In this document: one piece after another, positions 1-7,590 of the stretch | Position numbering within the stretch: position 1 is the stretch's first letter | How the letters are laid out: each line of letters begins with the position of its first letter | Source: Bacteroides sp. OM05-12 | Lineage (GTDB): Bacteria > Bacteroidota > Bacteroidia > Bacteroidales > Bacteroidaceae | Assembly (NCBI RefSeq): GCF_003438995.1 | Contig: NZ_QSUN01000042.1 | Span: 1 to 18,439, forward strand | Reading direction: 5' to 3' | DNA length: 18,439 nucleotides | Notes under the pieces: model-generated | Seen by the model: only the letters and a program-made list of their open reading frames with translations | Told to the model about the DNA's origin: nothing | Database searches by the model: none | Translations under genes and position numbers: made by a program

Positions 1-398
1 TCATCAAACAATCACGTATGGTGATGTATGGCCAATCGATCAATCGATAAATATTATAAGAATCAATAAGCCGTTTCTGCTTGGAGTGGCTTCATCAAAC
101 AATCGCGTATAGTGATGTATGGCCAATCGATCAATCGATAAATATTATAAAAATCAATAAGCTGTTTCTGCTTGAAGTGGCTTCATCAAACAATCACGTA
201 TGGTGATGTATGACCAATCGATCAATCGATAAATATTATAAAAATCAATGAGCTGTTTCTGCTTGAAGTGGCTTCATCAAACAATTACGTATGGTGATGT
301 ATGGATAATCAATCGATCAATAGATATAATAAGAATTAATGAGCCGTTTCTGCTTGAAGTGACTTCATCAAAGAGTTACGCATAGTGATTTATAGATA
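1..398. repeat. 91-bp tandem repeat array, four full units plus a decayed fifth
   Basis: Units beginning TCATCAAA start at 1, 92, 183, 274 and 365, so the period is exactly 91 bp. The first three are nearly identical, the fourth has several changes and the fifth fades out near 398. Since unit 1 starts at base 1, the array probably continues to the left. Each unit holds two small inverted repeats, ATCAC-GTATG-GTGAT and, across the unit junction, TGAAG-TGG-CTTCA, plus a doubled CAATCGAT. The period is not a multiple of three and the units contain stops, so this is not a coding repeat. Function unknown. Confidence 0.9.
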
Positions 399-790
399 AC
401 AAAGTATTGCTTTTCTTATTATGTCTACTTGAAGTTATACTTCTTGAATCGCTTTTGTTTGGTAGCGGTACAAAGGCTACCTGTTTTCAAAATAATTATG
501 AATTGTAGTATCTCTATAACTGGAGAAATAAAGATAGAATCTTGGCTTATTGGAAAATATTGTGAAGAAAAGAGATGACTACTGGTGTGTAGCTTATCTT
601 TTTATATATTTATTTGTGCAATATTTTGTGTTAAAGACTCATCATAAGCATGAATCGGAGCGAACTCTTGCCAATAGAAGAAACCAAAAGAAAAAGAGTA
701 TCGCTTACTGGTGTGTCACGTTTATCATTGATTATCATCCCTTTCCAGAGGTTGTGTGCAAATTGTGTGCAAGGAGTTTCCGGTAGCATG
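399..790. other. Intergenic region without a convincing gene
   Basis: No protein here is recognisable. It holds a small stem-loop at 461-481 (GGTAGC paired with GCTACC, then TGTTTT), which could be a weak terminator for something to the left. An imperfect direct repeat containing TACTGGTGTGT occurs at 580-590 and 706-716. Two copies of TTGTGTGCAA lie 11 bp apart at 752-761 and 763-772. The one open frame (550-786) starts with TTG, has no ribosome-binding site and shows no known motif. Confidence 0.6.
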
Positions 791-824
791 AAAAAAGCCG
801 CTACAATGTAACTTGTAACGGCTT
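791..824 (-). terminator. Intrinsic terminator of the tRNA gene
   Basis: A 12-position stem (795-806 with 813-824, one C/A mismatch) closes a 6-nt loop. Read on the minus strand it ends CGGCTT and runs into six T residues (complement of A791-A796). It lies about 24 bp past the tRNA 3' end in the direction of tRNA transcription. The T-rich right flank (827-839) means it may also work on the plus strand. Confidence 0.85.
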
Positions 825-847
825 GATTTTCTTTCTTTTAATAGATG

Positions 848-921
848 TGGGCCATCTAGGGCTTGAACCTAGGACCTCCAGATTATGAGTCTGTTGCTCT
901 AACCAACTGAGCTAAAAGCCC
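848..921 (-). tRNA. tRNA with CAT anticodon (elongator Met, or Ile2)
   Basis: Read on the minus strand the 74-nt sequence folds as a cloverleaf. The acceptor stem begins GGGCTTT and pairs with ATGGCCC, with one U/U mismatch and one G-U pair. The D-arm is TAGCTCAGTTGGTTAGAGCA, the anticodon loop is CTCATAA, and the T-arm is CTAGG-TTCAAGC-CCTAG with discriminator A. CCA is not encoded. The G1-C72 pair and GGTTAGAGC D-arm mean it is not the initiator. A CAT anticodon can be elongator methionine or, after lysidine modification, isoleucine-2; the sequence alone does not decide here. It has its own promoter and terminator. Confidence 0.93.
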
Positions 922-946
922 ATGCTTCCTATCTCGGATGCGGGTA

Positions 947-978
947 CAAAAGTAGTATATTCAAATGAATAATGCAAA
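947..978 (-). promoter_or_regulatory. Bacteroidales promoter of the tRNA
   Basis: On the minus strand TTTG (complement of 975-978) is followed after exactly 20 nt by TACTTTTG (complement of 947-954). This matches the Bacteroides -33 TTTG and -7 TAnnTTTG consensus. The -7 box is 25 bp from the tRNA 5' end. Confidence 0.85.
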
Positions 979-1047
979 TTTTCATATCAAAAAAAGTGCA
1001 AAAGCCTGTAGTAAGTCACTATAATCTTATAAAAAGCCTTAATTCTA

Positions 1048-1077
1048 TTTAGTTAAATGATTTATATTGTATTTTTG
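1048..1077 (+). promoter_or_regulatory. Probable promoter of the Ca2+-ATPase operon
   Basis: TATTTTTG at 1070-1077 fits the -7 consensus TAnnTTTG exactly. The -33 side is weak (TTTA at 1048-1051, 18-nt spacing). Transcription would start shortly after 1080, leaving a leader of about 25 nt before the ATG at 1109 and ruling out an in-frame ATG at 1067 that lies inside the promoter. Confidence 0.6.
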
Positions 1078-1108
1078 TGTCACTAATTTAATTAACAAAT
1101 TATGCCGT

Positions 1109-3793
1109 ATGGCTACGACTGAAAATGGTTCTATTCACAGCGGACTTACAGATAAGCAAGTCCGTGAAAACAGGGAGAAATATGGAGTAAATCTACTCAC
1201 TCCTCCCAAGCGTCCCTCTTTATGGAAATTATACCTGGAGAAGTTTGAAGATCCTGTAGTAAAAGTGTTGTTGGTAGCTGCACTTTTTTCCTTGATTATT
1301 TCTATTGTAGAAAATGAATATGCAGAAACTCTGGGTATTTTCTTTGCTATTTTCTTAGCTACTGGTATTGGCTTCTTTTTTGAATATGACGCAAACAAAA
1401 AATTCGATTTGCTCAATGCTGTTAATGAGGAAACTCTCGTGAAAGTTATCCGCAATGGAAAAATATACGAGATACCCCGTAAAGATGTAGTTGTGAATGA
1501 TATCATCATATTAGAAACAGGAGAAGAGGTTCCGGCGGACGGGGAACTTATTGAAGCAATTTCTCTGCAAATCAATGAGTCTAATTTAACAGGAGAACCG
1601 GTTGTAGATAAAACGACAGTGGAAAAAGACTTTGATGAGGAAGCCACCTACCCGTCCAATATGGTTATGAGAGGTACTACTGTTGTTGACGGACACGGTA
1701 CTATGCGTGTTTTGCGTGTTGGAGATAACACAGAAATCGGAAAAGTTGCACGTCAATCTACTGAGCAAAGCGGTGAGCCTACTCCTTTGAATATTCAGTT
1801 AACGAAGTTGGCGAACCTAATTGGCAAGATTGGTTTCTCGGTTGCAGGAGCTACTTTCTTAATTTTCTTTCTGAAAGATGTTGTTTTCTATTATGATTTC
1901 AGCACTTTACGCGATTGGAATGCATGGATCCCCGTATTGGAACGTACCTTAAAGTATTTTATGATGGCAGTTACCTTAATTGTAGTTGCAGTTCCGGAAG
2001 GATTACCTATGAGTGTCACATTAAGTCTTGCATTAAATATGAGGCGAATGCTTTCTACCAACAATTTAGTGCGAAAAATGCATGCTTGTGAAACAATGGG
2101 AGCAATTACTGTTGTCTGTACTGATAAAACCGGCACATTAACCCAAAACTTAATGCAGGTTTATGAGACAAACTTTGGTGAAAATAAAGGTGATTTATTA
2201 ACCATGGACGCAGCCAAAGCGAAACTTATAAAAGAAAATATATGCGCCAATTCCACTGCTTTTCTCGAAGAAACGGAAAATGAAGACAAGCCTAAAGGTG
2301 TAGGTAATCCAACAGAAATCGCCTTATTGCTTTGGCTAAACGCACAAGGAATAAATTATCTGGAAGTACGAGAAAGTGCAAAAGTTCTAGATCAATTGAC
2401 CTTTTCCACCGAACGTAAATTTATGGCTACGTTAGTTCAATCTCCTTCACTAGGGAGAAAGGTACTATATATAAAAGGTGCACCAGAGATTGTTTTTGGA
2501 AAATGTAATGAAATAATTCTTGAAGGAACAACGAGTACACCGGAAACATATAAACCGACTATCGATGCACAATTATTAGCTTACCAGAACATGGCGATGC
2601 GCACATTGGGGTTTGCCTATAAAATCGTGGACGATAACGCACCGGAAGATGCGAAGGAGTTGGCTGCAATGAATGATTTGAGGTTTCTCGGCGTTGCCGC
2701 AATTTCCGATCCTATCCGTCCGGATGTCCCTGCTGCCATAGCTAAATGCCAGTCTGCCGGCATTGATGTAAAGATTGTAACCGGAGATACGCCGGGCACT
2801 GCAACCGAGATAGCTCGTCAAATAGGACTATGGAAGCCGGAAGATACAGATCACAATCGTATTACCGGCGCAGAATTTGCAGAGTTGAGTGATGAGGTCT
2901 TGCTTGATAGAGTAATGGATTTAAAAATCATGTCTCGTGCACGCCCTACAGATAAACAGCGACTGGTACAGTTACTACAACAGAAAGGTGCAGTAGTAGC
3001 AGTAACCGGTGACGGAACCAATGATGCTCCGGCTCTGAACCATGCACAAGTAGGTTTGTCTATGGGGACGGGAACTTCTGTTGCCAAAGAAGCAAGTGAT
3101 ATTACTCTACTTGATGATTCATTCAACAGTATCAGTACGGCAGTCATGTGGGGACGTTCTTTATACAAAAACATACAAAGATTTATTGTTTTCCAGTTGA
3201 CTATCAACTTTGTAGCATTACTTATTGTATTACTTGGTTCATTATTAGGGACGGAACTACCGCTTACAGTTACTCAGATGCTTTGGGTAAACCTCATTAT
3301 GGATACTTTTGCCGCACTCGCACTTGCATCCATCCCTCCTAGTGAGAACGTAATGAGAGAAAAACCACGTAAAAGCACCGATTTTATCATCACTCATCCC
3401 ATGTGGTATAATATAATAGGTGTAGGATTGTGCTTCCTTATCGTATTAATGGGTATGTTATTCTATTATTACCATACTCCGCAGGGGATGACACCATACG
3501 ACTTAACCGTATTTTTCACCTTCTTCGTTATGCTGCAGTTTTGGAATTTATTTAATGCCAGAGTATTCGGGACAAATGATTCTGCATTCAAGAATATATC
3601 TAAGTCTTATGGAATGGAATTCGTAATGGCGGCTATCCTTATCGGGCAATTCTTGATTGTCCAATTTGGAGGAAAAGTATTCCGTACCGTACCATTGGAT
3701 TTAATCACTTGGTTAGAAATAATCGGAATCAGTTCTATTGTATTGTGGATAGGTGAAGCCATCCGTTGGATAAAACGCCTGAAGCGGAAATAA
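1109..3793 (+). CDS. Calcium-translocating P-type ATPase, PMCA (type IIB) class
   Basis: An 894-residue inner-membrane pump that exports Ca2+ using ATP. Visible in order: an N-terminal cation-ATPase domain; the actuator loop TGEP at 161-164; VPEGLP at 295-300 in M4; the phosphorylation motif DKTGT with D339; the nucleotide-binding KGAPE at 456-460; TGDT at 558-561; the hinge GDGTND at 634-639; and M6 WVNLIMD with N728 and D732, matching the calcium ligands of the family. M5 carries Asn rather than the acidic residue of SERCA pumps, as in PMCA types with one calcium site. There is no C-terminal calmodulin-binding extension. The ATG at 1109 is chosen because the upstream in-frame ATG overlaps the promoter. 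First gene of an operon with the HAD gene 6 bp downstream. Substrate is inferred from family motifs. Confidence 0.93.
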   Translation: MATTENGSIHSGLTDKQVRENREKYGVNLLTPPKRPSLWKLYLEKFEDPVVKVLLVAALFSLIISIVENEYAETLGIFFAIFLATGIGFFFEYDANKKFDLLNAVNEETLVKVIRNGKIYEIPRKDVVVNDIIILETGEEVPADGELIEAISLQINESNLTGEPVVDKTTVEKDFDEEATYPSNMVMRGTTVVDGHGTMRVLRVGDNTEIGKVARQSTEQSGEPTPLNIQLTKLANLIGKIGFSVAGATFLIFFLKDVVFYYDFSTLRDWNAWIPVLERTLKYFMMAVTLIVVAVPEGLPMSVTLSLALNMRRMLSTNNLVRKMHACETMGAITVVCTDKTGTLTQNLMQVYETNFGENKGDLLTMDAAKAKLIKENICANSTAFLEETENEDKPKGVGNPTEIALLLWLNAQGINYLEVRESAKVLDQLTFSTERKFMATLVQSPSLGRKVLYIKGAPEIVFGKCNEIILEGTTSTPETYKPTIDAQLLAYQNMAMRTLGFAYKIVDDNAPEDAKELAAMNDLRFLGVAAISDPIRPDVPAAIAKCQSAGIDVKIVTGDTPGTATEIARQIGLWKPEDTDHNRITGAEFAELSDEVLLDRVMDLKIMSRARPTDKQRLVQLLQQKGAVVAVTGDGTNDAPALNHAQVGLSMGTGTSVAKEASDITLLDDSFNSISTAVMWGRSLYKNIQRFIVFQLTINFVALLIVLLGSLLGTELPLTVTQMLWVNLIMDTFAALALASIPPSENVMREKPRKSTDFIITHPMWYNIIGVGLCFLIVLMGMLFYYYHTPQGMTPYDLTVFFTFFVMLQFWNLFNARVFGTNDSAFKNISKSYGMEFVMAAILIGQFLIVQFGGKVFRTVPLDLITWLEIIGISSIVLWIGEAIRWIKRLKRK

Positions 3794-3799
3794 CGAATT

Positions 3800-4453
3800 A
3801 TGAAACATAATATAAAGAATTTAATTATAGACTTAGGGGTTGTATTGCTGAACCTTAGCCCGGAGCGTTGTTATCAAAAGTTCAGAGAATACGGCGTCAC
3901 AAACATCGAACAATTAGCCGGCACAAGTTATAAATCCGGATTATTTTATGAATTGGAAAAGGGAATGATTTCCCCCGAAGAATTTAGAAACAAATTAAGA
4001 GAACTTATCGGAAAGGACCTAACCGACGAACAAATCGACGCTGCATGGAATAGTTTCCTGATGGATATTCCTGCCTATAAGCTGGATTTATTACTCCATT
4101 TGCGCGAAAAGTATATGGTATATCTGTTAAGTAATACAAATATCATTCACTGGGAATGGATAAAGAAACATTGTTTCGAATACAAAGGATTCAGTTCTGA
4201 AGATTTCTTTGAGAAGATTTACCTATCTTTTGAGATGCATCAGGTAAAACCGGATGAAGGAATTTTTCAAAGTGTGCTTACTAATGCCAATCTTGATCCT
4301 TATGAAACATTTCTTATTGATGACGCAAAAGAGAATTGTCTCATAGCAGAATCTTTCGGTATTCAAACCTATGCACCAAAAGCAGCAGAGGACTGGAGGC
4401 ATTTATTCGACAAACTAGAAATAGAAAATGGAGATTATCAGAGATATAGATAA
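3800..4453 (+). CDS. HAD superfamily hydrolase (subfamily IA, YihX-like phosphatase)
   Basis: A 217-residue cytoplasmic protein, probably a small-molecule phosphatase. The HAD motifs are present: nucleophile D11 in IIDLGVVL, motif II S111 in LLSNTN, motif III K150 in HQVKPDEG, and motif IV D174-D175 in FLIDDA. An alpha-helical cap lies between motifs I and II. The residue two after the nucleophile is Gly13 instead of the usual Asp; this DLG form is common in the YihX branch and does not by itself mean loss of activity. It starts 6 bp after the ATPase stop and its end overlaps ribF by 26 bp, so the three genes are co-transcribed and probably translationally coupled. Given its partner, FMN or another flavin-pathway phosphate is a possible substrate, but that is a guess. 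Confidence 0.88.
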   Translation: MKHNIKNLIIDLGVVLLNLSPERCYQKFREYGVTNIEQLAGTSYKSGLFYELEKGMISPEEFRNKLRELIGKDLTDEQIDAAWNSFLMDIPAYKLDLLLHLREKYMVYLLSNTNIIHWEWIKKHCFEYKGFSSEDFFEKIYLSFEMHQVKPDEGIFQSVLTNANLDPYETFLIDDAKENCLIAESFGIQTYAPKAAEDWRHLFDKLEIENGDYQRYR

Positions 4454-5357
4454 GATAAATATTGAACCTTGCGTCGCAACAATTGGTTTTTTTGATGGCG
4501 TACACCAAGGACACCGCTTTTTAATAAACCAAATAAAAGCTGTAGCAAGAGCCAAAGGGCTTCGCTCTGCATTGGTTACCTTTTCCGCCCATCCCCGAAA
4601 AGTAATGCAAAAAGACTATCAGCCACAACTTTTATCTACTCCCAAAGAAAAAGCGGAATTACTTGCAACCACCGGAGTGGATTATTGCATTGTACTTGAT
4701 TTTACTCCCGAAATAGCCCGACTCACTGCCTGTGAGTTTATGGAGGATATATTAAAAAAGAAGCTGAATGTGGCGTCGCTCGTTATCGGTTATGATCATC
4801 GCTTCGGGCATAATCGTGCAGAAGGATTCGATGATTATTATCAATATGGTACTAAAATTGGTATGGAAGTATTACGCGCAAAGGCGTGCATCATCAATGA
4901 TGTCAATGTGAGCTCATCCGTTATCCGCCTTCTCCTTCAGGAAGGAGAAATAGATATGGCGACCAAATGCTTGGGTTACAATTATTATTTGGACGGAACA
5001 GTCGTAGATGGTTATAAAGTGGGACGAACCATAGGCTTCCCTACCGCCAACCTTAAAGTAGAAGACCAGGATAAGCTGGTTCCCGCCGATGGTGTTTATG
5101 CCGTCAAAGTAACAGTTACCGGACAAGAATATATGGGCATGTTGGATATCGGACATCGTCCTACGTTCAATAACGGTACAAATAAGAGTATTGAAGTTAA
5201 CATCCTTGATTTTAATTCGGACATCTATGAACAGTTCATCCGTATTACATTTATACGGAGAATCCGTTCCGATATAAAATTCAAGAAAGTAGAAGATCTT
5301 ATTGCGCAACTACACCGTGACGAAGCAGAGGTTCGCCGTATCTTGCAACATTCATAA
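4428..5357 (+). CDS. ribF: Bifunctional riboflavin kinase / FAD synthetase
   Basis: A 309-residue cytoplasmic enzyme that makes FMN from riboflavin and ATP, then FAD from FMN and ATP. The N-terminal adenylyltransferase half has the nucleotidyltransferase signature GFFDGVHQGH (20-29), a GYDHRFG segment (121-127) and the VSSSVIR motif (161-167). The C-terminal riboflavin kinase half has GRTIGFPTAN (189-198) and the EVNILDF strand with probable catalytic base E246. Length is normal for the family. The ATG lies within the end of the HAD gene; the family's usual N-terminus (about 17 residues before ATIGFFDG) supports it. Last gene of the operon. Confidence 0.96.
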   Translation: MEIIRDIDKINIEPCVATIGFFDGVHQGHRFLINQIKAVARAKGLRSALVTFSAHPRKVMQKDYQPQLLSTPKEKAELLATTGVDYCIVLDFTPEIARLTACEFMEDILKKKLNVASLVIGYDHRFGHNRAEGFDDYYQYGTKIGMEVLRAKACIINDVNVSSSVIRLLLQEGEIDMATKCLGYNYYLDGTVVDGYKVGRTIGFPTANLKVEDQDKLVPADGVYAVKVTVTGQEYMGMLDIGHRPTFNNGTNKSIEVNILDFNSDIYEQFIRITFIRRIRSDIKFKKVEDLIAQLHRDEAEVRRILQHS

Positions 5358-5378
5358 GAACAGTTTTCTCCTTAATCC

Positions 5379-5400
5379 GTATATATCTCCCGATATATAC
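5379..5400. other. Perfect inverted repeat after ribF
   Basis: GTATATATC and GATATATAC form a perfect 9-bp stem around TCCC, 21 bp after the ribF stop. No T-run follows, so it may be an inefficient terminator, an mRNA 3'-end stabiliser or a protein site. Confidence 0.45.
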
Positions 5401-5447
5401 AGGGTATTTATTGAATAAAACGTATAAATTAATGTAATTTGATATTT

Positions 5448-5468
5448 TTTTATCGAAAAACGATAAAA
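5448..5468. promoter_or_regulatory. Operator-like palindrome, upstream copy
   Basis: TTTTATCG and CGATAAAA are perfect 8-bp arms around A5. The core TATCGAAAAACGATAAA is shared with the copy at 5506. It ends 3 bp before the -33 box of the following promoter. Confidence 0.7.
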
Positions 5469-5471
5469 TAA

Positions 5472-5503
5472 TTTGGTAGATTAAAAAATACTTCTTTTAT
5501 TTG
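5472..5503 (+). promoter_or_regulatory. Promoter of the 5557-7812 operon
   Basis: TTTG at 5472-5475, a 20-nt spacer, then TTTATTTG at 5496-5503, one base from the TAnnTTTG consensus. Two identical palindromes flank it. The leader to the ATG at 5557 is about 45 nt. Confidence 0.75.
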
Positions 5504-5505
5504 CA

Positions 5506-5520
5506 TATCGAAAAACGATA
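5506..5520. promoter_or_regulatory. Operator-like palindrome, downstream copy
   Basis: TATCG-AAAAA-CGATA lies 2 bp after the -7 box, over the expected transcription start. A protein bound here would block initiation. The two cores are 55 bp apart, about five helical turns. The YozG-like protein encoded at 7591 is the obvious candidate binder. Confidence 0.7.
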
Positions 5521-5556
5521 AATGATTATTGAATAACAAGATTAAATTATACGATT

Positions 5557-6063
5557 ATGAAAAATTCACTTTTAAACATTACCGGATTAGTTGTATTAAT
5601 TGCTACACTAGCCACTTTCATTTGCAGTGCTACCGTCTGTGCAGAAACTCAGAAGAAGTTTGCTTATAACCGTACCGATAATTCGGAGGTTGTTTATTCT
5701 TGGGATGAATCACAGCAATATTTGACTCCTGAATTAAAATACGAATTCAAGCGCGACAAGGAAGGAACTCTTATCGAGAAAAAAGCCTATCGTTGGGACA
5801 TCTTCGAAAAGAACTGGAAACCATATTACTTAATGACATTCCACCATAAAGGTTATGAACATTCTATCGAACTGGCAAGATGGAACAATATCACCAAAGA
5901 TTTCACACTCAATCCTCTCAAAACGACTTACTATGTAGACATTACAAATGAAGTACTCTCATACACAACTTATAATTGGAATACTTCAAATGCCACATGG
6001 GAGCAAAACCAACATTTACTTTTACAGGAATATCTGGCAGACACAGCCACAGATAATAAATAA
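5557..6063 (+). CDS. Small exported protein, DUF3836-like
   Basis: A 168-residue protein with a clear signal peptide (hydrophobic core about 8-25, likely cleavage after VCA at 26-28). The mature part is rich in Tyr and Trp with repeating patterns such as YSWDES, YRWDIF and YNWNTS, as in the Bacteroides DUF3836 family of small secreted beta-rich proteins. The family's function is not known to me. It opens the operon with the membrane protease, DUF2975 and repressor genes, behind a promoter flanked by two palindromes. Its product may be made mainly when that repressor is released. Family assignment is from resemblance only. Confidence 0.75.
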   Translation: MKNSLLNITGLVVLIATLATFICSATVCAETQKKFAYNRTDNSEVVYSWDESQQYLTPELKYEFKRDKEGTLIEKKAYRWDIFEKNWKPYYLMTFHHKGYEHSIELARWNNITKDFTLNPLKTTYYVDITNEVLSYTTYNWNTSNATWEQNQHLLLQEYLADTATDNK

Positions 6064-6100
6064 TTAAATATATTTGTATCCATAAAAACGAGAGATAACA

Positions 6101-6874
6101 ATGAAAAGAGCAATACACTTAATAGCCATCTACATTGGATTGCAGATTTTATTTCTATTACCTGTTACAATTATAATAGAAAGCAGAAATATTGCACAAT
6201 CTTCATCGTTTGCAACAATGCTTCTCGGGATGAGCATGATACTTTCTTCCGTAGCTATGGGATGGTACCTCCTGAAAAAGAAATATGTAACGGTGGAAGA
6301 CGGGAATTTTGATTTTCCATCACTCAGATTGCTTCCCCTCCTTACGGTATTTACTATCGCTCTTGCCATTGTGCTCGATTGGGTTGGTAATGTAATTCAA
6401 CTGCCCGACTTGATGCAAGACACATTTCAGTCAATGGGAAAAGATTTTTTCGGTATCGTAAGTATCTGTATTATCGGTCCTATACTGGAAGAATTGCTTT
6501 TTAGAGGAGCTATCATGGGACATATGCTGAAAAAATATAAGAATCCTAAAACGGCAATTCTGTTATCGGCTCTGATATTCGGTATTATACACGGTAATCC
6601 GGCGCAAATACCATTTGCCATACTTATGGGAATTGCGCTTGGAACAGTATACTACCGCACAGGAAGTCTGGTTCCCTGCATTTTCATGCATGTATTGAAT
6701 AACAGTCTTTCCACTGTACTTTCAAATCTATATCCGGATGTATCCAGCTCGTTTGATTTAATGAATCCGACAATCGGCACAGTAGTGCTTATTGTATCAG
6801 TGATTATTGTTTTGACCTGTGCATATATACTTAAAAGAATGTACCCCAAACCAATGAATGTTACAGAAGAATAA
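6101..6874 (+). CDS. CPBP family intramembrane metalloprotease (CAAX/Abi type)
   Basis: A 257-residue multi-pass inner-membrane protein. It has the family's motifs in order: EELLFRG with E130, E131 and R135; the second motif FGIIHGN with H164; and FMHVLNN with H197 and N201. In characterised members these acidic and His residues form the active site. Roughly seven hydrophobic segments are visible. In bacteria such proteins occur as type II CAAX-like proteases and in bacteriocin self-immunity. It starts 37 bp after the DUF3836-like gene with GAGAG just upstream. A perfect -7 match (TATATTTG, 6069-6076) lies in that gap but has no -33 partner. The substrate is unknown; the co-transcribed secreted protein is a possible one. 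Confidence 0.9.
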   Translation: MKRAIHLIAIYIGLQILFLLPVTIIIESRNIAQSSSFATMLLGMSMILSSVAMGWYLLKKKYVTVEDGNFDFPSLRLLPLLTVFTIALAIVLDWVGNVIQLPDLMQDTFQSMGKDFFGIVSICIIGPILEELLFRGAIMGHMLKKYKNPKTAILLSALIFGIIHGNPAQIPFAILMGIALGTVYYRTGSLVPCIFMHVLNNSLSTVLSNLYPDVSSSFDLMNPTIGTVVLIVSVIIVLTCAYILKRMYPKPMNVTEE

Positions 6875-6896
6875 TCTTATCAAAAGAAATACTACG

Positions 6897-7574
6897 ATGA
6901 AAAAGAAATTAAATTTCCTATGCGCCCTTGTTATCCTGGTTGTTTTTCTTGTCATATTTAAAACAGGATATGATTTCGGGGCAGGTATCTACGCTGGAAT
7001 AAAAACCGTACAAGATAATAAGAATCTTGTAAAAGAACAGAAGAAAAAAGGCACACCTATCTTAGCACTTCAAAAAGGTGATTTTCGCTTAATAAACCTT
7101 GTTCCCACCAAAGCGATGATTCAACCGGATTCTATTTTGAATGAGAAAACAGGGCAGAAAATACCTGTTGCCTACTCACAGATGATAGTACAGGTAAATG
7201 AGAAAAGCAATACTTTAAACATGGTAATTACAGGCCTTCTCAGTTTTATTGGCTCAATATGTGTAATTGTAGCATTAGTCTATTTTATTAAATTGATTAT
7301 ATCCATCAATAAATCCACCATTTTTGATTGGAAAAATGTAAAACGTCTCAGAATCATGGGATATGCACTTTTAATCAGTTTCTTCTGTATCACAATTCCT
7401 CCACTGATGGATTTATACACCGTAAAGCAATCCGTTGCATTGGAGAATTATATGATAAATCCTACCTTTTTGGATAATATCAAAGACTTGTTCCTTGCAT
7501 TGGGCTGCTTCATTGTAGCCGAAACATTTGCTATCGGATTAAAGTTAAAAGAAGAACAAGACCTAACCATTTAA
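6897..7574 (+). CDS. DUF2975 membrane protein
   Basis: A 225-residue inner-membrane protein with about four hydrophobic segments: near 4-24, 105-130, 150-170 and 195-210. A hydrophilic loop lies between the first two. The C-terminus FAIGLKLKEEQDLTI is typical of DUF2975, the family that includes B. subtilis YoaS. In both Gram-positives and Bacteroides it is regularly encoded next to a YozG-type HTH regulator, as here, 16 bp away. The ATG at 6897, 22 bp after the protease stop, is preferred because the protein then begins MKKKLNFL with a normal first membrane segment. An in-frame ATG at 6858 would add 13 polar residues and overlap the protease gene. The pairing suggests it senses a membrane state or controls its regulator; this is inference. 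Confidence 0.85.
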   Translation: MKKKLNFLCALVILVVFLVIFKTGYDFGAGIYAGIKTVQDNKNLVKEQKKKGTPILALQKGDFRLINLVPTKAMIQPDSILNEKTGQKIPVAYSQMIVQVNEKSNTLNMVITGLLSFIGSICVIVALVYFIKLIISINKSTIFDWKNVKRLRIMGYALLISFFCITIPPLMDLYTVKQSVALENYMINPTFLDNIKDLFLALGCFIVAETFAIGLKLKEEQDLTI

Positions 7575-7590
7575 CGAAGAAAGGAGAATA

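Noticed and set aside
1..398. CRISPR array
   Set aside because: Whole 91-bp units are repeated with no unique spacers between short repeats, and no cas genes are present.
550..786. 78-residue open frame between the repeat array and the tRNA
   Set aside because: TTG start, no ribosome-binding site or promoter, low-complexity composition and no motif; it spans two copies of a nucleotide-level repeat.
1067..1108. Earlier ATG start for the Ca2+-ATPase
   Set aside because: This ATG overlaps the TATTTTTG -7 box and adds 14 residues not typical of the family; 1109 is preferred.
2851..3207. Minus-strand open frames inside the ATPase and other large genes
   Set aside because: They are antisense to well-supported coding sequences and show no motifs or ribosome-binding sites.
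5379..5400. Strong terminator after ribF
   Set aside because: The stem is perfect but AT-rich and has no T-run, so it is kept only as an inverted repeat.
6069..6076. Internal promoter before the CPBP protease gene
   Set aside because: TATATTTG matches the -7 consensus, but there is no TTTG 19-21 nt upstream; chance is likely in AT-rich DNA.
6858..6896. Earlier ATG for the DUF2975 gene
   Set aside because: It would overlap the protease gene and add a polar extension before the first membrane segment.
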